Shown here: positions 1 through 14,214 of the stretch, piece by piece
Numbering within the stretch: position 1 is the stretch's first letter
How the letters are laid out: each line of letters starts with the position of its first letter
Source: Eutrigla gurnardus
Taxonomy: Eukaryota; Chordata; Actinopteri; Perciformes; Triglidae
Reading direction: 5' to 3'
DNA: 64,000 nucleotides
Assembly: GCA_963514095.1 (NCBI GenBank)
Contig: OY741264.1
Coordinates: 15,095,866-15,159,865 of the forward strand
Notes under the pieces: generated by a model
Databases searched by the model: none
The model's input: only the letters and a program-made list of their open reading frames with translations
Told to the model about the DNA's origin: nothing
Position numbers and translations under genes: made by a program

Positions 1-1239
1 TCACCCGTCACTCAGTCAGATAAACAGCTCCTAGAAAAAAAGTGTATGTGTCTTTTTCTCCCCTGGCAGCTTATGTAAGAGGAAAAGTTCCCGTTGCTGT
101 TGGGAGTCCTCCGCCCGGTTCAGGCAGGAGTACCACACAAAGTTAAGCAGGACTTTCTTCTTCTCTCTGTGAATGTTATTTGATGTGTGGCGGCCCCAGT
201 AAGCCTGTGCATTAAAGCAGCGGGGGAAGGGGAGATGACTACAACACTGGCTGTCAAACTTTCCTCAAACTTTCCTCATTATTTACCTATATTGTACTTT
301 ATTTTTGCTAGTATTTTCGCCTGAAAGATGAGGACAAAAAAAAAATCAAGGCGTTCTCTTTTTACTGAAAGGAAAATGGCTAAAAAGAAATGTGCAATCA
401 TCATGAAATGAATTGGCAACAATAGCCCTTAAAGCAAATTTGCTCCTCGGTACAGTATGCCTCAAACACATGATATACCATAGCCTATACCAACATATAG
501 GCCTCAAATTAAAGACCTCCATTTATATGCTTCTCACCAATCACTCAAAGAGCTTTACACTACTATGTCTGCATTCACCCAGTCACACACATCTTGATAC
601 TGATACTCTACTAATGGCAGAGGCTGCCATACAAGTTTGGGGGGTTCACAATCTTGCCCAATGACACTTACACATGTGGACTGGAGGAGCTGGGGAGGAA
701 CCGCCAATCTTCAGAATTGAGTACTACTCACAAGACCTCTGAGCCGCAGCCAACCTGTTCTCCGCTGTTGCGTTTCAGCACCCGGGACAGCGCCACGCGT
801 GCACACGCATCCACACGCAAAGAATTCCTGTCGATGAATAATGAATAATATAACTATAACTATCCCATATTCAAAATATGTATGCCATATCAGTTATCTA
901 TTATCTAACAAGTCTATGTGTGTTGCTTCCCGCATTGACACTGGTGTCCTGGGTTAAAGTCCTGCGTTAATTCAACCGTCCTCCAGGACCCCCTCTCTCT
1001 ACACGTAAGGAAGGATTTCCGTGGAGTTCAACTTAAAACGGATTTATGATACATCCAAAACAAAAATGTTTGACTAACAATCTCTCCTCCCTGCCTTTGA
1101 ACCATTGAGCAAGTCACTAAACCCTCAAAGATGACATACGGATGGTGATTGTGTGTCCAAATCAGCCCCTTATATCAAACCATTGCACCGCTGCACCACA
1201 TCATGTCATGAAGATTCTCCATGTTAAAACCTCATACAA

Positions 1240-1240
1240 G

Positions 1241-1273
<33 letters not shown>
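1240..1273. repeat. (CA)n microsatellite
   Basis: Dinucleotide run with one CG interruption. Confidence 0.9.
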
Positions 1274-1479
1274 TTCAGTATCTGTGCTTCTGGAGACACA
1301 TTGCCGTGATTTGTGACAGCTGTGTGCAGGACATCATGTGGCAGCTGCACATGTACACAAATGCACAAACATGTACACACAGACACACACACACAATGTA
1401 AAACAGATGCCTTGACACAGGCCACAATTGATTAGTGTGATTTACAATGTAACTCCCACCCTCACACATACACACACAG

Positions 1480-1480
<1 letters not shown>

Positions 1481-1521
<41 letters not shown>
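1481..1521. repeat. (CA)n microsatellite
   Basis: Uninterrupted dinucleotide run. Confidence 0.9.
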
Positions 1522-1525
<4 letters not shown>

Positions 1526-1652
1526 CAACACACATCTGTTTTCATGTGTGTATGTTTGTTGGTCTGGATTTGTATCAGGCCTATGGATTCCATAAGTCTT
1601 GTCAGGAATATGTGTAATTATGTTCTTTGAAGAAAGTGGCAAACTTTTATCT

Positions 1653-1655
<3 letters not shown>

Positions 1656-1735
<80 letters not shown>
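1656..1735. repeat. Compound (CT)n(CA)n microsatellite
   Basis: A CT run passes directly into a CA run at about 1699. Confidence 0.95.
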
Positions 1736-1737
<2 letters not shown>

Positions 1738-3218
1738 TCATGCTACTTTAACACATTTTCCCAAAAAGCAGCTCTTTATAGAACTTGGTTTATTTAGAAA
1801 AAGTACATTGTGTTTGTTTTTAATTGCGGATGCCAAAATCCTGCGGCCAGATTGCTCTTTTAACAAAAGCCCCCCATCTCGTGGTAAACTAAAAATACCT
1901 CAAGTGTTTGAGTGTAGGAGCGTTTTTCAGGCATGATCACATTATCTGTGTAGGAGAGAAAAAAATAGAATCACACACCACACAAAGCTACGTTTGTACC
2001 CCATCACCCTGGGCACTGAAACAAAACAATGGGTCTCATTTATCTGGAGAGATGCTGACAAATTTGACCGGACAGCTTTTTAAAAATGCAAAAGCACCAG
2101 AAATTTGACAATTTCAGGGTCTTTGAATGAGCTCAACTGAAGGGATGTGAAGAAATTGCATTTTATCGTCTGACGTTAAAAATGTTGATGAATGAGACAT
2201 TTCATTCAAACGCTGAACTTAATTTAGATTTAGTGTAGCAAAAAAAGAAACACATTGCTTCCGTCTCTCAAAGGGTGCTACAAGTATATATTTTTTTTAA
2301 TTTGATGCTTTGTGCACTACCAAACAAAACTATCTCATGGTCAATGCTCATTAATTTTAATATACAAATATTTACATCCCCTGTGACTTTACCAGCTTGT
2401 AAGTTAAAGCCTTGAACGCTCTATAATTTCAACGACATTTCACAGTGAGTTTAACTTTGAGTCCAGTGATCATTGCAGAATTTCTTTTTTTCCCAATAAC
2501 GGACCTCATATTTCGCTTTCATTCCAGAGTGACACAGCTTCAGCCTCGCACGATGGAAGTCGAGCCGGATAAATCCATCACTCTTAATCGCTGGAATTCT
2601 CGGCCGAGATATGTAATGGTTGCTTTGGCTTACGCCATGTGGTGACGACTCATACAGGACAGCCAAGTGAAATGAAGCCCATATGACATGAGGGAGTTAC
2701 TAAACACACATTGTTTTTTCTTAAATTGTGACTGATATGCATGAAGGAATGCTCAACAGCATTTGGGATTTCAAGAACTCGGTCTTAGCACACCCAGATA
2801 ATACTTTATTCAGGGTCTTTTTCATCCATTGGGAGACAAGTCAGAGTAAAGGTACAACACTGCTGTGAATGTTTTCTACCTCCACACCTTCAGGGATGAG
2901 TGGGATTGTTTAAGAGGACGCTCCTCTCATACAGTAGCAGCTGTAGCTGTGTATCGGGAGGCGTTTAAACCCGAGCTTATAATGGTCGATGAATCAATAG
3001 TTACATGTTAACCAATCAAATGTCTATTGACTGGATTATAAGTGGTAATGAAAGGCACACACATGCACACATGGCCCTCCTTTCTCATTCTGTTCTTTCT
3101 GCGTCCCCAACCGTGCACGCTAGTTTGCCTTTAAACAGCCTGTGTTCTTTCATTTAGTTCAATCAAAAAAGAGGCTTTCATTTATGTCGCTGTGATTCTG
3201 TGATGTTTATGAGATAGA

Positions 3219-3220
<2 letters not shown>

Positions 3221-3271
<51 letters not shown>
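3221..3271. repeat. (GT)n microsatellite
   Basis: Perfect run of about 25 units. Confidence 0.95.
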
Positions 3272-3273
<2 letters not shown>

Positions 3274-4040
3274 ATGTTCAGTGAGTCTGGATATAACCTC
3301 GGGCAAGGCTTGAGGGTAAATCATTCCTGGAAGAGTTACAGAAAAGGTAGAAAACATGTTAAATGCTGACTGATGCTGTGTCTGCTGCTTCTATCAGCGC
3401 TGCTCTTTTCTGCCTTCCTTCCTCTGGTCTGTGTGTTTCTACGCTCCCTCCATCTCTTTCCTCTGTCTAGTTTCCCATGTCTTATCTACACGGCACTCCC
3501 TTTGGAAATGCTTGTTTTTTGGATAAAGAAAGATATGGGACAGTTTGAATACAACAAGCCATGCATGTCATTTTAAATACCATATGAATATAGAGTTGAA
3601 TAGACAACAGATAATAGGAAGGCGAAGCATGACCCCGTGTTCTTACACTACACTAACCAATCTCACTCCTCATGCCTGAACCTAAACAACCCAACCGAAG
3701 AATGCAACGAGTGCGAGCCAATAAAATGGCGAGTAGGACTGCTCACGACTGTCGTACTGTAGGGTTGCAGGATATTGGAACAAAACTGACATTTTAATAT
3801 TTTCTTTCCTGCAATATTCCTTCCCGTCAAGTTCTTGTCAGTTGTCCTTTGATGGACCACAGAAACCCTTCTCAGTCTTTTTACATGACATTCTTTATGA
3901 CAGCACAGTCCTTGGCCATTCGACGGATGATTCTGTTCCTGGTCCACATTTGTACTGGTCCACTGTTACAGTACAAATGTCCAGAGACACTTTCTTTCAT
4001 GAATAAGAGATTCATTTATTTCCAGTTAACACAACAGAAC

Positions 4041-4160
4041 TAGGGGTGGGAATCACAGAGTAACTCATCGTGAGCCATAATATCACAATGTTTTGCCCAC
4101 AATAACAATTATATCACGATACTGCGATTCTGTGATACACAATATATCGCAAGAAATCCT
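4041..4160. repeat. Dispersed repeat fragment
   Basis: TAGGGGTGGGAATCAC followed by CACGATACTGCGATTCTGTG and ATACACAATATATCGC resembles a very common fish dispersed repeat with a GGGGTGGGAATC start and CGATAC-rich body. Family not assigned. Confidence 0.4.
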
Positions 4161-4791
4161 CTCTGAAGGAGAAAAAATACCAGTGAGAAGGCAAAAGCAG
4201 GAATTTTACAGTATTTGTCAACTGAGATTAAACAATGTTCCTCTTTAACACACTGACTGAACATGTCTACATGTGCCATCATTCCAATATAGCCATAAAC
4301 TGTCAGAGGAGTCATGAAGTAGTGACTCTGGTGAGGCAAAATGGTAATGGTTCAGACTCCTAGTAGACACACTGAAGACAGACAAATAGAAAGTAGCTGT
4401 TATGGACTCTTTCAACCTGCTATACACTGTGATCCTTAGAGGACAAAAATGTCTGTGTCAAAAAAGTGCCAGAAAATTATAATATATTATTATATATATG
4501 TATATATAGTCACTTTTTTATTTTCAGGATTTAACCCTTAAAATGCCAGTTTCTGTACATAATGCCACTGTTTTTTTTTTTGGATTATGAAAAAAAAACC
4601 CACAAAACATGAATTGTTTTCCATATACTAAATGCAAACTGGTCACAGTGGTCACACAATCACAGTCTGGGATTTGTCAATGTTTCGCACAAATATTGAG
4701 TTGGTGCATTATTACTTTTTGTGTAGTGTCAGATAAAAAAAAAAAAAAACTCCCACTGGACACATCCTCACCACACACCCCCACACATATG

Positions 4792-4794
<3 letters not shown>

Positions 4795-4848
<54 letters not shown>
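4795..4848. repeat. (CA)n microsatellite
   Basis: Perfect run of about 27 units. Confidence 0.95.
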
Positions 4849-4851
<3 letters not shown>

Positions 4852-5189
4852 CTGACATATTTTTGAACACACACACATCATCTGAGTTAAATGCTCAAAT
4901 GTCTACCAGTGCTCAAAAACACGTAGGAATTTAGGAATATTGCATGTTTTCCCTGTATCCCAAAATGGGAAAATGCCTCAATCTGACTTGACTTCAGAAT
5001 GAAAACCTTAAAAGAGAGATTGCATGATTTCATGCTGTAATTTTTCCTGATTTCAGTGGGATATTTTTCTCCTAAATTGCTGAGTCAGATTTGTGTTTAC
5101 AAATCTAAAACTGCATAAAAACTAAAAATGCATCACAGATTTCTCCAAATACTCATATTCACCACTCACTTACATTCATATCTACACAC

Positions 5190-5640
5190 CCACATCATTT
5201 TTGTTGCATACATGTACTCCACTGGCCTGCTATGATCTGTAATACAACAGACAGTGAATCTTTGGAGAAGGGAGGAGAATTTTCTGTGTTTCTAAAATAG
5301 GAAAATGGCTTTATCTGTTGGAAAATAGTAAAAACTACAATTCTGCAGCACAGCAAAGTCCAGAATGAAAAAAAATAATAATAATCATGTGTGCTGCAAT
5401 GGCCCTGGGGGTAAAAAATGACAGTTATTATGAGTTTCAATGAGGACATTTTTGTCTCTAAGGGTCACAGTGTAACAACAGTGTGTACACAGTGTATTAA
5501 AGACATCGTATAGAAGATTGATAAAAATTTTTGCCCAAAAAATACACCCATTAACACAGCCAAAATGATCGTAAAAACAAAAATGAAAAGGACACAAAAA
5601 GTCCCCAAGGGTCTATTAGGGTTAAGGCTATAACTAACCC
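5190..5640 (-). repeat. Probable dispersed teleost repeat
   Basis: On the minus strand it begins AACCCTAATAGACCCTTGGG and continues with CACTGTGACCCTTAGAGAC, GGCCATTGCAGCACACATG and GCTGTGCTGCAGAATTG. The wording recalls a repeat I associate with many fish genomes. A related 37-base segment lies inverted at 4415-4451. Confidence 0.4.
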
Positions 5641-7879
5641 CTAATACAACCCTCTCTTAAAGTAAAATGCTCAATGTAACACACACAACAGATGTTCTCT
5701 CTGTGTTCTTTCATCTACCGTTAAAAGTGAAATCATTTTATTAATTGTTACCAATATTGGGGTTTTTGGGTGAATCATAACTTTAATTTCCTTATGAGTT
5801 ACTTGTTTCCAAGAAACAATTACAGATCAAGGATTGAAGTCTTAAGTGTATCATGTTTCAAAGATTCATTCAGTCGTGCGTATGTTGCCCATGATATGCA
5901 ATAAAAAAATTATTAAGAAATCATCACTGGGAAGTGTACTCCAGGAACCTATATCTTCTAATTTTGAAAAACAACAGGAAAAGATAAATCGTCTACTAGT
6001 GGAGCAAGACCATTTGGGGCAAACTCAAATGATCCTGTAATGCAAAATTACAAGACAAGCTCTGTCTGCGTCTGTGTGTTTCTCTCCCATGCTGTTGTTA
6101 TGTCTCAAAGCCCAGCTTGTTGTGTGTATGGAACGTTTGGTTCCGCCAGCGTGCTAGCTCTGTATAAACTCCAGATAATAAATGGTAGTGAGAAAATGAG
6201 GGACGTCAAAACACTTGGGGACCCGGCTTGTGAGATCAAAGATGTGACACAGAGGAGAAGAACAGAGATCCTGTCTGATACTTCACCACTGATGTAAATA
6301 CACATATGAAGGCTAAGCTGATGCAGTAAGTGTACGCATGAACACACACGCATACACACACACTAAATCACACACAATCATGCATACCGAAAGCATGTAC
6401 GGACAGAATCTGAATGATTCCAGTTATAAATGGGATTCATGGACACTATCGACGTGATCTCATACCGACTTTTCTGCTGGAGCAGAAGACTCTGAGCCTT
6501 CTCTCTTTGACTCTGAATTTTGGTTCTAGCTTAAGGTTGTGAAATGGTTGGGCTTAATGTTGTGACGCGTGGTTAACATTGTGAAACAAAAAACACTGGA
6601 TAGGATTAAAAAAAAAAACACACATGGCATGGCTTCAAGGTATAATACGTAGTCACATTGTCGGTTTCTGTTTGTAAACATTGCATGTAAAATCCGCCCT
6701 CCTCTAAGGGTCAACGAGCAAGCAAGAGAGAGAGAGAGAGAGAGAGAAAGTGCAGAGGTGATCGCGAGAGCTAGAGAGTGAACAATTCTATTTGCTGTTA
6801 CATTCTAAAGCACACATAAACGCATCCAAACCTCCTCACAAACCAGCAGGAAGGTGCCATATTCTGAATAAATGCAGCCCACAGCAAACTTCATCCTGCT
6901 CTGGCCTGCCTGCTCTCTCTGTGTATCAGGCATGTGAGGTCTGTGAGCCTCGGTACACTGAGGGGCGGGACAAAGCGGCAGTGTTTGGCCTGGGAATGAG
7001 AACACACCCTGCTTATTGGCTGGAGGTTACAGTCTCACTCTGGGGTCCGAATGTTATTTGCTGCCGCCCAGAAGAGTCCCAACCATGGCAAAAATAATAC
7101 AGACACCACCACACACTTCTAGTGGGTCCTATGAGGATTGAGAGGGATTATATTTGTATCAGACTATACACATGTGACACAAATGTAAAAGTCCTGTGTT
7201 CGTTTGACCCATTGGACAATCTCGACTCATGGTGTTGAATGTCTTTATCCACATAAAGCGTGACAAAAGTAGTAGTAAAAGAAGGAAAAGAGGGAAGTTT
7301 ACTTTTTCACCTCCCTCCTGCTTCCACTGCCCACGCTGTCAGAGAAGCGGGGGGTGTTCCGATGCTGTTCAAGAAGCCTTTTGGGTGAAGCACACTGACT
7401 GACACCTTGCTTGGCCTAAATCAGACATCTGACATCTGTCACCTCATGGTCAAACTGTTCAAAATGAATGTTTGAAACATCGACAGAGCAGTTGTTACCA
7501 CTCAGTCTGATCTCTGCATATGGCTGTGCAAGTGGAGGTGACGATGCATCCACACCATGTTTTAAGAGCTCTTTCATTCGCTGCCAGGCGCTTTAAAAAT
7601 TCCTTTCTCTACTTTTTTTCCCAGCCTACCTCCTGCTAATTAAATAAAGTAGTGCCACTGACTAACAGGAGAGCCTGTTTTATCAGCACTCACTCATTCC
7701 ACTCATCCACGAGTGTTTGAGGGAGGGGTCCAAACTATAGCAAAGTCTGTGGATCTATAGAAGCAAGGTAGAATCTTAAAAAAAAAGAATAATAATGCAA
7801 GGAAGCAGCGACAATGAAAGAGTCCTCTTATTTTACCTGTTTATATTTCCCCCTCCCCCACCTCCCTTCCTGGGTAAAC

Positions 7880-8075
7880 CCAGGACCAAGTACCAGCAAG
7901 GGTCATATCTTTTTAATTATCTTTCCTGCCTTTGATTAATTATTCGGCGTGACAACGGCGCGTTCGTAATGCTTTTCACCTGCTGCCGCTGACTGACGGC
8001 CCCTCTGTTGAACTCAAAAGCAAACAGCTGCTGCCATGATCGCCTAGCAACCGGCCGGTGATGGATGAGTACCAG
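7880..8075. promoter_or_regulatory. Candidate conserved noncoding element with an RFX half-site
   Basis: This is complex, non-repetitive intronic sequence with TTAATTATC and TTTGATTAATTATT homeodomain-type motifs, a CAGCTG E-box and CCTAGCAACC, an RFX X-box half-site. Its texture differs from the flanking simple sequence. Conservation is inferred, not measured. Confidence 0.35.
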
Positions 8076-11000
8076 AGATGGATGGCCACAATAAATCACT
8101 ACGTCTGCCTTGGCGCTATAGAAGACTGGGCAGAGTGAGAGGGGAGGGAAGGAAGGAACATACCAAAAAAACAAAATGTAACTGTTTTTATTTAAAAGGT
8201 TTACAGGCAAGGGGATGGAGTTTTGACAAGGAGCCAGAGTTTGTCGTTGTTCCCTCTTCCTTCACTTATTTTTTTCTTTACTTTTATAGCTCCTCTTGTT
8301 TTGGCATGGATTCATGGGCGCCAGTTATAAAACAGAACCATTAAAAATAAGAACTGAATTGGTAGATTTCACTGCAACCCCATCTGTTCAGGCTGGTTCC
8401 CAAACAGTGATTGTATAAAATTATTGTAAAACATAAACATAAAACATTATTCATGTGTTAGGATTGCAGCAGGGCATGGAACAATATGAAAATGTCATGT
8501 CACCATAATTCTGGCCAAAATAATTGGGATTCACGATAGTATCCCGCTAATCCTCAAAATATGCTTTAAACTTTTAAAATGTCACTTAAACAAACAGGTA
8601 TCACTTTACATTGTGATATTTATGATACTGGAAATGTACCATGAATTTGTCTGTTAATGATATCCAATAATTTCCCCTATAATTGTTTCACTCTATACAA
8701 CTCCATACTAGTTATTAAAGAGTTACCACTTTTTTTCCAACAATAAACATATGCCACCTAATCACTGATTGCCCATGTATTGCATATTGTAACACACACT
8801 CAAGACAAGTTATTTACTAAATGTACTACTGTACATGCAGGGTTGATAAGGAGCATCTGGATAAACTGGGTTCCAACCCTTGACGGGACAGCATTATAGT
8901 GATAATGTTGAAACGAGGGCCATCCCGTTTTCAGAATTTTGGTATCAATTTCATAAGGAAGTATCAGTTCTCTTGACATCCCTATTTACAGACTTGTCCA
9001 ACCTCAGTCATGCTACCGCATTATTTAAACTGTATGAAATGCCGTAAGAAAAATTTTAAAATAAATAAATAAAATCAGAGAAAACACACAGTAAAGACAA
9101 ACTGAACACACCACCAGTCTGTTCTATCATAAAGTACGTCAGCAAACACACATACAGATGCCGTGATTACTCACCAAGAGCTAAGATATTTGTGTTTTTA
9201 GACAAGGTCCTTGTTTGCCTCCTTCAGACCTTTAGACTTATAATTAAATGAATGCATGAACGCTTCCGGGAACAGCACTGGGCTGTCAGGCTGTGAGATG
9301 ATTTTGAAGTATTGGTGACTGTCTATACTGCTGGTCATGTGATGCAGAACGTCGCAAAAACAATTACTACTTGTTTTTAAAATCCTTTTCGTGAGCATCA
9401 CACACAGGCCACGATAACCGTTTGTCTAATCTGAATTTGATTAATCACAGTCCAAGAAACGTTCAAAAGACAACATTGTTGAACGAGACTAAAGTATGCC
9501 ATTCATGTGTATGAAGCCAGCAGGCTGCTGGGTCAGCGGAGGATTCTTTATCTGCCCAAAAATGCAGTAACCTGAGGAAGGCTGAAATCTTTCTTTGGCA
9601 TGTGCACCCAAAGAGCAACAACCATTGCAACAAATGACGTGCCATCTTGGAACATGGCATCCAACAAGTTCGCCACTGATTTATCATTGCAGTCCTTTTT
9701 TTTCTTTTCATTTCAAACCCAACCTACGCTGACTTGACTGATATGACTTGAGGAGATGTTTGCTTTAATCCATCCATAATGGAAATACATTACCAGAGGA
9801 GTTATGTTATTTTAGAACACGTTAAAGGTTTCCCATTATTGCTTCATCCGATTCCTTTAAGGCATCAGGATATTACCGTGCATTGCTTTGTGAGACCTTT
9901 CATGACCCTGATGGGGATTCCAACCTTGAATCCGACACTTTTGTTTTTTAACAATTTGCTGCACAATTTCGGTCACTTCTTCACGTCGCCGTTATTCTTC
10001 TTTCCCTCCCTTTGTTGAGTGTCCCCTCCTCTTCCCCCCCTTCCCCTCCTTCACCTGCCGTGTCCTCACACACACATACACACACACACACACACTCGTA
10101 ACTGTAGCTCAGGTTACAGCTCTGTAGCGATCCAGTCTAAATAATATAGCAGTGATGAATGGCAGGGCCAGATTCATATCCATCAACGGGCTCTTTTTTT
10201 AAGGAGCATCCATCTTCTAAGAGGCCTCCCTTTGAATCAGGGAAAGCGAGAGAGAGAGTGCGCTGCCCGAACCCATGGGAGACACTGTGGGTTTGTGTGC
10301 GAGACATTGTGACTGATACACGCCTGCGAGCAAACCCCGAGACACGAGCACGGGAGAGAGACATGCACAGATTGTTATTGACACGCAAACACGAGTGCGT
10401 GCCTGCACATGAATCAGGGAGATTAATGGACCTATGATTTACAATCTATACTTATTTATGATGTGAATTGTGAGTAATTGTGTGTAAAATACTAGTTAAA
10501 GTTGCTGTATCGATATCACAAGCTGTTCTTTTTCCCCTCCCGATTCTCCCATAGGTGACGTGGAAAGTAGTCGAAACGAGTCCAGCCGATTTCTTCCCCC
10601 TAACGACTCCCCCAACTTCTCACTCACTCACTCACTCACTCAGCACCAATAATCCCCCATCTCTCTGTCTGTTTCTCTCTCACTCTTCATCCTGCACTCC
10701 CTTCCTCCTCCTTCCCTGGAGAGGGTTGGACCTCAGAGGCAGACGGGAAGGACTGTCCTACACGCTGAAACACACACACACACACACATTTGTGCTCGTG
10801 AAAACACACACACACTGCACTACACTCCCACACACATGTAAGCCCTGGCAAGGCCCTGTTTGATAAATGACACACGTCATTGTGTCAGGAGAGAAGGGTG
10901 GGTCTGTGATGTATGGCGTGGACGATGAGAGGGGGAAATCGACTGTTTGGCAGTGAGACGGCGCTCGTCTACCCGCCGCCCCCCCACCCCCCAGCCCCCC

Positions 11001-11627
11001 CAGCCCCCCTTCCCTCCACCCTCCCACTTTCTGGAAACCTTCCGAATAACACGCAGCTAACATCCATGTTAACTCGCAAACACACATCGATACACATAAT
11101 GCGGACGCACGGTCAAACCCGTACCAGATATTCTGTCTGGGTGAATGTGTTTGGGGCAAAAAAAAAAGAAGGGGTTGTCCTGTCCTTTTTTGCGTTCCCT
11201 GGCTGAGTTACAGAGAGTTAATCGAGGAAAACGGAGAAGAAAAGGAGCGAGAAGCGACTGCTGGATCTGGGCAGGCGAGTGGCGGCGAGGAGGAGGGGGG
11301 GGAGGGGTGACGATATCAATCACAGTCCCGTTTGCAACAGAGATACTAGCATTTCAAATAAAACAGCCAAACCTAGACAAATAGCCCTCACATGGGGCTG
11401 TAACCTGAGCACCCTCCAGCAGCACCCCGAAACTTCTCATAAAGTGGAGAAACACACGGAGGCTTCTGCTTAGTATTTCTTTTTTCACCTCCTCATCGAC
11501 TATCTCTCTCCTGCCTCTTTTCTCTCTTTGTCGCTAGCAGGCGAGGTGGCTGACATCTGCAGAGTGCATTTAAAGAGAAAAAAAAAAATGTGTCAGAGGA
11601 GTGTGATGCACTCTTTTGCACGCATGC

Positions 11628-11638
11628 ACACACACACA

Positions 11639-11671
<33 letters not shown>
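11628..11671. repeat. (CA)n microsatellite
   Basis: Run with one CATA interruption, directly before a candidate enhancer. Confidence 0.9.
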
Positions 11672-11673
<2 letters not shown>

Positions 11674-11694
11674 GGGTGGCCCCCCTTGCTCGGT

Positions 11695-11955
11695 TTCATT
11701 AGCTCACTGGCAGGGTGGCACTTCTCAAGCTCATTACTGAGGAAGGATTTATGGCGCGGCAGCCAGTGGCGGAGAAAAGGCATCTGTCAATAATTGCAGG
11801 GAGCAGCAACTCCCATCTCCACCAGCTTTGAAATCTCATTAGGTATGCAGTTATCAGGCATAAAGATCAAAAACATTACTCAGCTCCGACAGAAACCGAC
11901 CAAGAAACATTAATTAGCAACAGGCCCTCACAGTATAAAATAAAGCCGCCTTCCT
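11695..11955. promoter_or_regulatory. Candidate conserved intronic enhancer
   Basis: About 260 bases of high-complexity sequence lie directly beside a (CA)n tract, with CTCATTACTGAGG, TGTCAATAATTG, AACATTAATTAGC and CATTAGG core motifs typical of homeodomain and MEIS/PBX sites. The abrupt change from repeats to dense motifs resembles vertebrate conserved noncoding elements in Teashirt introns. Confidence 0.4.
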
Positions 11956-12335
11956 CCTCACTCCTCTCATCTCTCTTTCTCTCTCACTTTTTTCTCTCCC
12001 TTTTCAAGCATGGTCGGCTGTCTCTCTCTCTCTCTAACCTGCCTGCTCGCTCTTAAACCTCTTTGAAAGCACACAAAAACACACACGCAGAGGTGAGTAC
12101 ACCAGTTTACACACCCGTGTTTCCTACCACACCCTTGTAAGACCAAAACATATCAAACAATGCATTCCCTGGTTAAACACACACACACGCGCGCACACAC
12201 ACACAGCCACTACGTTGCAGAGGGTGAGGATAATTCCCAGCATCTGAAACTGATCAGAACATGAAACAAGAAGGGAGGAATAGGAGGGCCAAAGGCATGT
12301 TGGACTGTCTTTTGGCAGTGACTGAGTGGTGGCCA

Positions 12336-12348
12336 TGTGTGTGTGTGT

Positions 12349-12413
<65 letters not shown>
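12336..12413. repeat. (GT)n microsatellite
   Basis: Long run with one CT interruption; 120 bases later lies a CT/CA run of the opposite strand sense. Confidence 0.95.
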
Positions 12414-12416
<3 letters not shown>

Positions 12417-12528
12417 AGAGAAGAGGAAGGCGCTGTCAGCCTGAGAAGGATGTCAGCTCGGGCTGGCCCTGATTACCAGGGCCTCAGACGGGTCCTCACT
12501 GGCTCCCCTGCCTTTCATCACAGCCACC

Positions 12529-12630
<102 letters not shown>

Positions 12631-12818
12631 AGAGACTGATGGCTGCCAGTCTCGTCGAGGTTCAGCCAAAGCCTCCGTGGGAAAGGGAAGCGAAGGGCTC
12701 TGATTGTGCGAGCATGCACACAAACACACACATACGCTTTGCAACATAAAGGCAACCCCCACTGAGGGTAAGAAGAAACCCAGACCTGGAGCCGAGCCCA
12801 GATGACACTCAAATGATT

Positions 12819-12821
12819 CCC

Positions 12822-12852
<31 letters not shown>

Positions 12853-12858
12853 ACACAC
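12819..12858. repeat. Poly-C followed by (CA)n
   Basis: Twenty C residues then a CA run. Confidence 0.95.
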
Positions 12859-14214
12859 GCATACACCTTGTCTTGATACTAGCCCTGCAGCTCCTTCCAC
12901 TCCATGAGCCTCTTCTACACACACACATCATCCCGTGTCTCCTGTACATGACATGGAGTATAACAGGCTGTGCAGGCTATAAAAATACAGCTAAACATAA
13001 ACAGGAGCCGGTTGTCCTGTAGGAGACAGCACTGACTACTAGTGAACAAGTTTCCCTCAAAAGTTTGATTGAAACCACAGAGTTGCTGATGTCATTGAGA
13101 ATGTCGAACCGGTATTTGATTGTTGAATATGAGCGGATTGATTTTAAGAGCTGGGCAGAACTCAGACCACCTCAGCAGGTCTGGTCTAGAGCTTACTATA
13201 GGATCGCCGTAAATACTCATATATCTGCTTTGTGTCAGCACAGGATGTGTGTGTGTGTCTGCGCGGAGATCACTCCATTTCCTGTTGTAGCCGTTTTCCC
13301 AGGGTGCCTCGGTGTGAGCCCTTCAGCCAATCGGACCTCACAGCGAGGGGCTGTCGGTTGGAATAAGACCAATAACCTTTTAATTTTATTACAACTGATA
13401 AGTTTAAATGCTGTTTCATAGTTGTTTTTTAAATGGGAAGAAAAAAAGACTAATTTAAATACAAATACAAAATACTAATATAAGTCATTCACTATATTCA
13501 AACAGCCCTGTTTGTTTCACAATTGAATGTGCATTTTGTAGCATTTAAAATAATGTGAATACAAAAAAAAGTGTGCAGCACACCTCCACACTGAGCCAAT
13601 AAATGCATTTAATCATATTTTATTTTCTATATTTGTATATATATATATATTATAATACATTTTTAAGCACACTATTGTGCACATAATGAACATTTTCACT
13701 TTGTGCTTTTTTTTGCAGACATTTGCCTATTCACAATCAGAACACTCACAGCTGTTGCTCTGATGCGTGTGCTACATTTATGAGGCCATTATTTAGAAGA
13801 ATAATCCAAGAAACGTATCCCAAAGGGACACAAACTACGTATGTTTCTCTGCCTCTTGCCCTTCTTGTTATCAGAAATATCATGGGGAAGTCATTTATTA
13901 TGAATTCCTGATTGTGCAATCATCCTCAAACAGACGATTAGTCGCATATGATGTTTATTTGTCATACTTCATGCCAAAAAAAAAAGAGAGAAAGAAACGG
14001 ATACAGATGCAAATTCTGTAGGATATTTGGGCGGAAGTCTCTTTGCACTCAACCCTCTACACGCACATGAGCCACTGCTCTTTCCCCAACAAATAATCTT
14101 TAGGGAGAAAAAGGAGAATGTGGAGGAGATAGAGAGAGAAGAGAGGGGGAAGAATAGGGGGGGTGGGAGGAAAAAAATGAGGAAAGGATGCAGCCTTGTG
14201 AGCCAATTTAAGAA

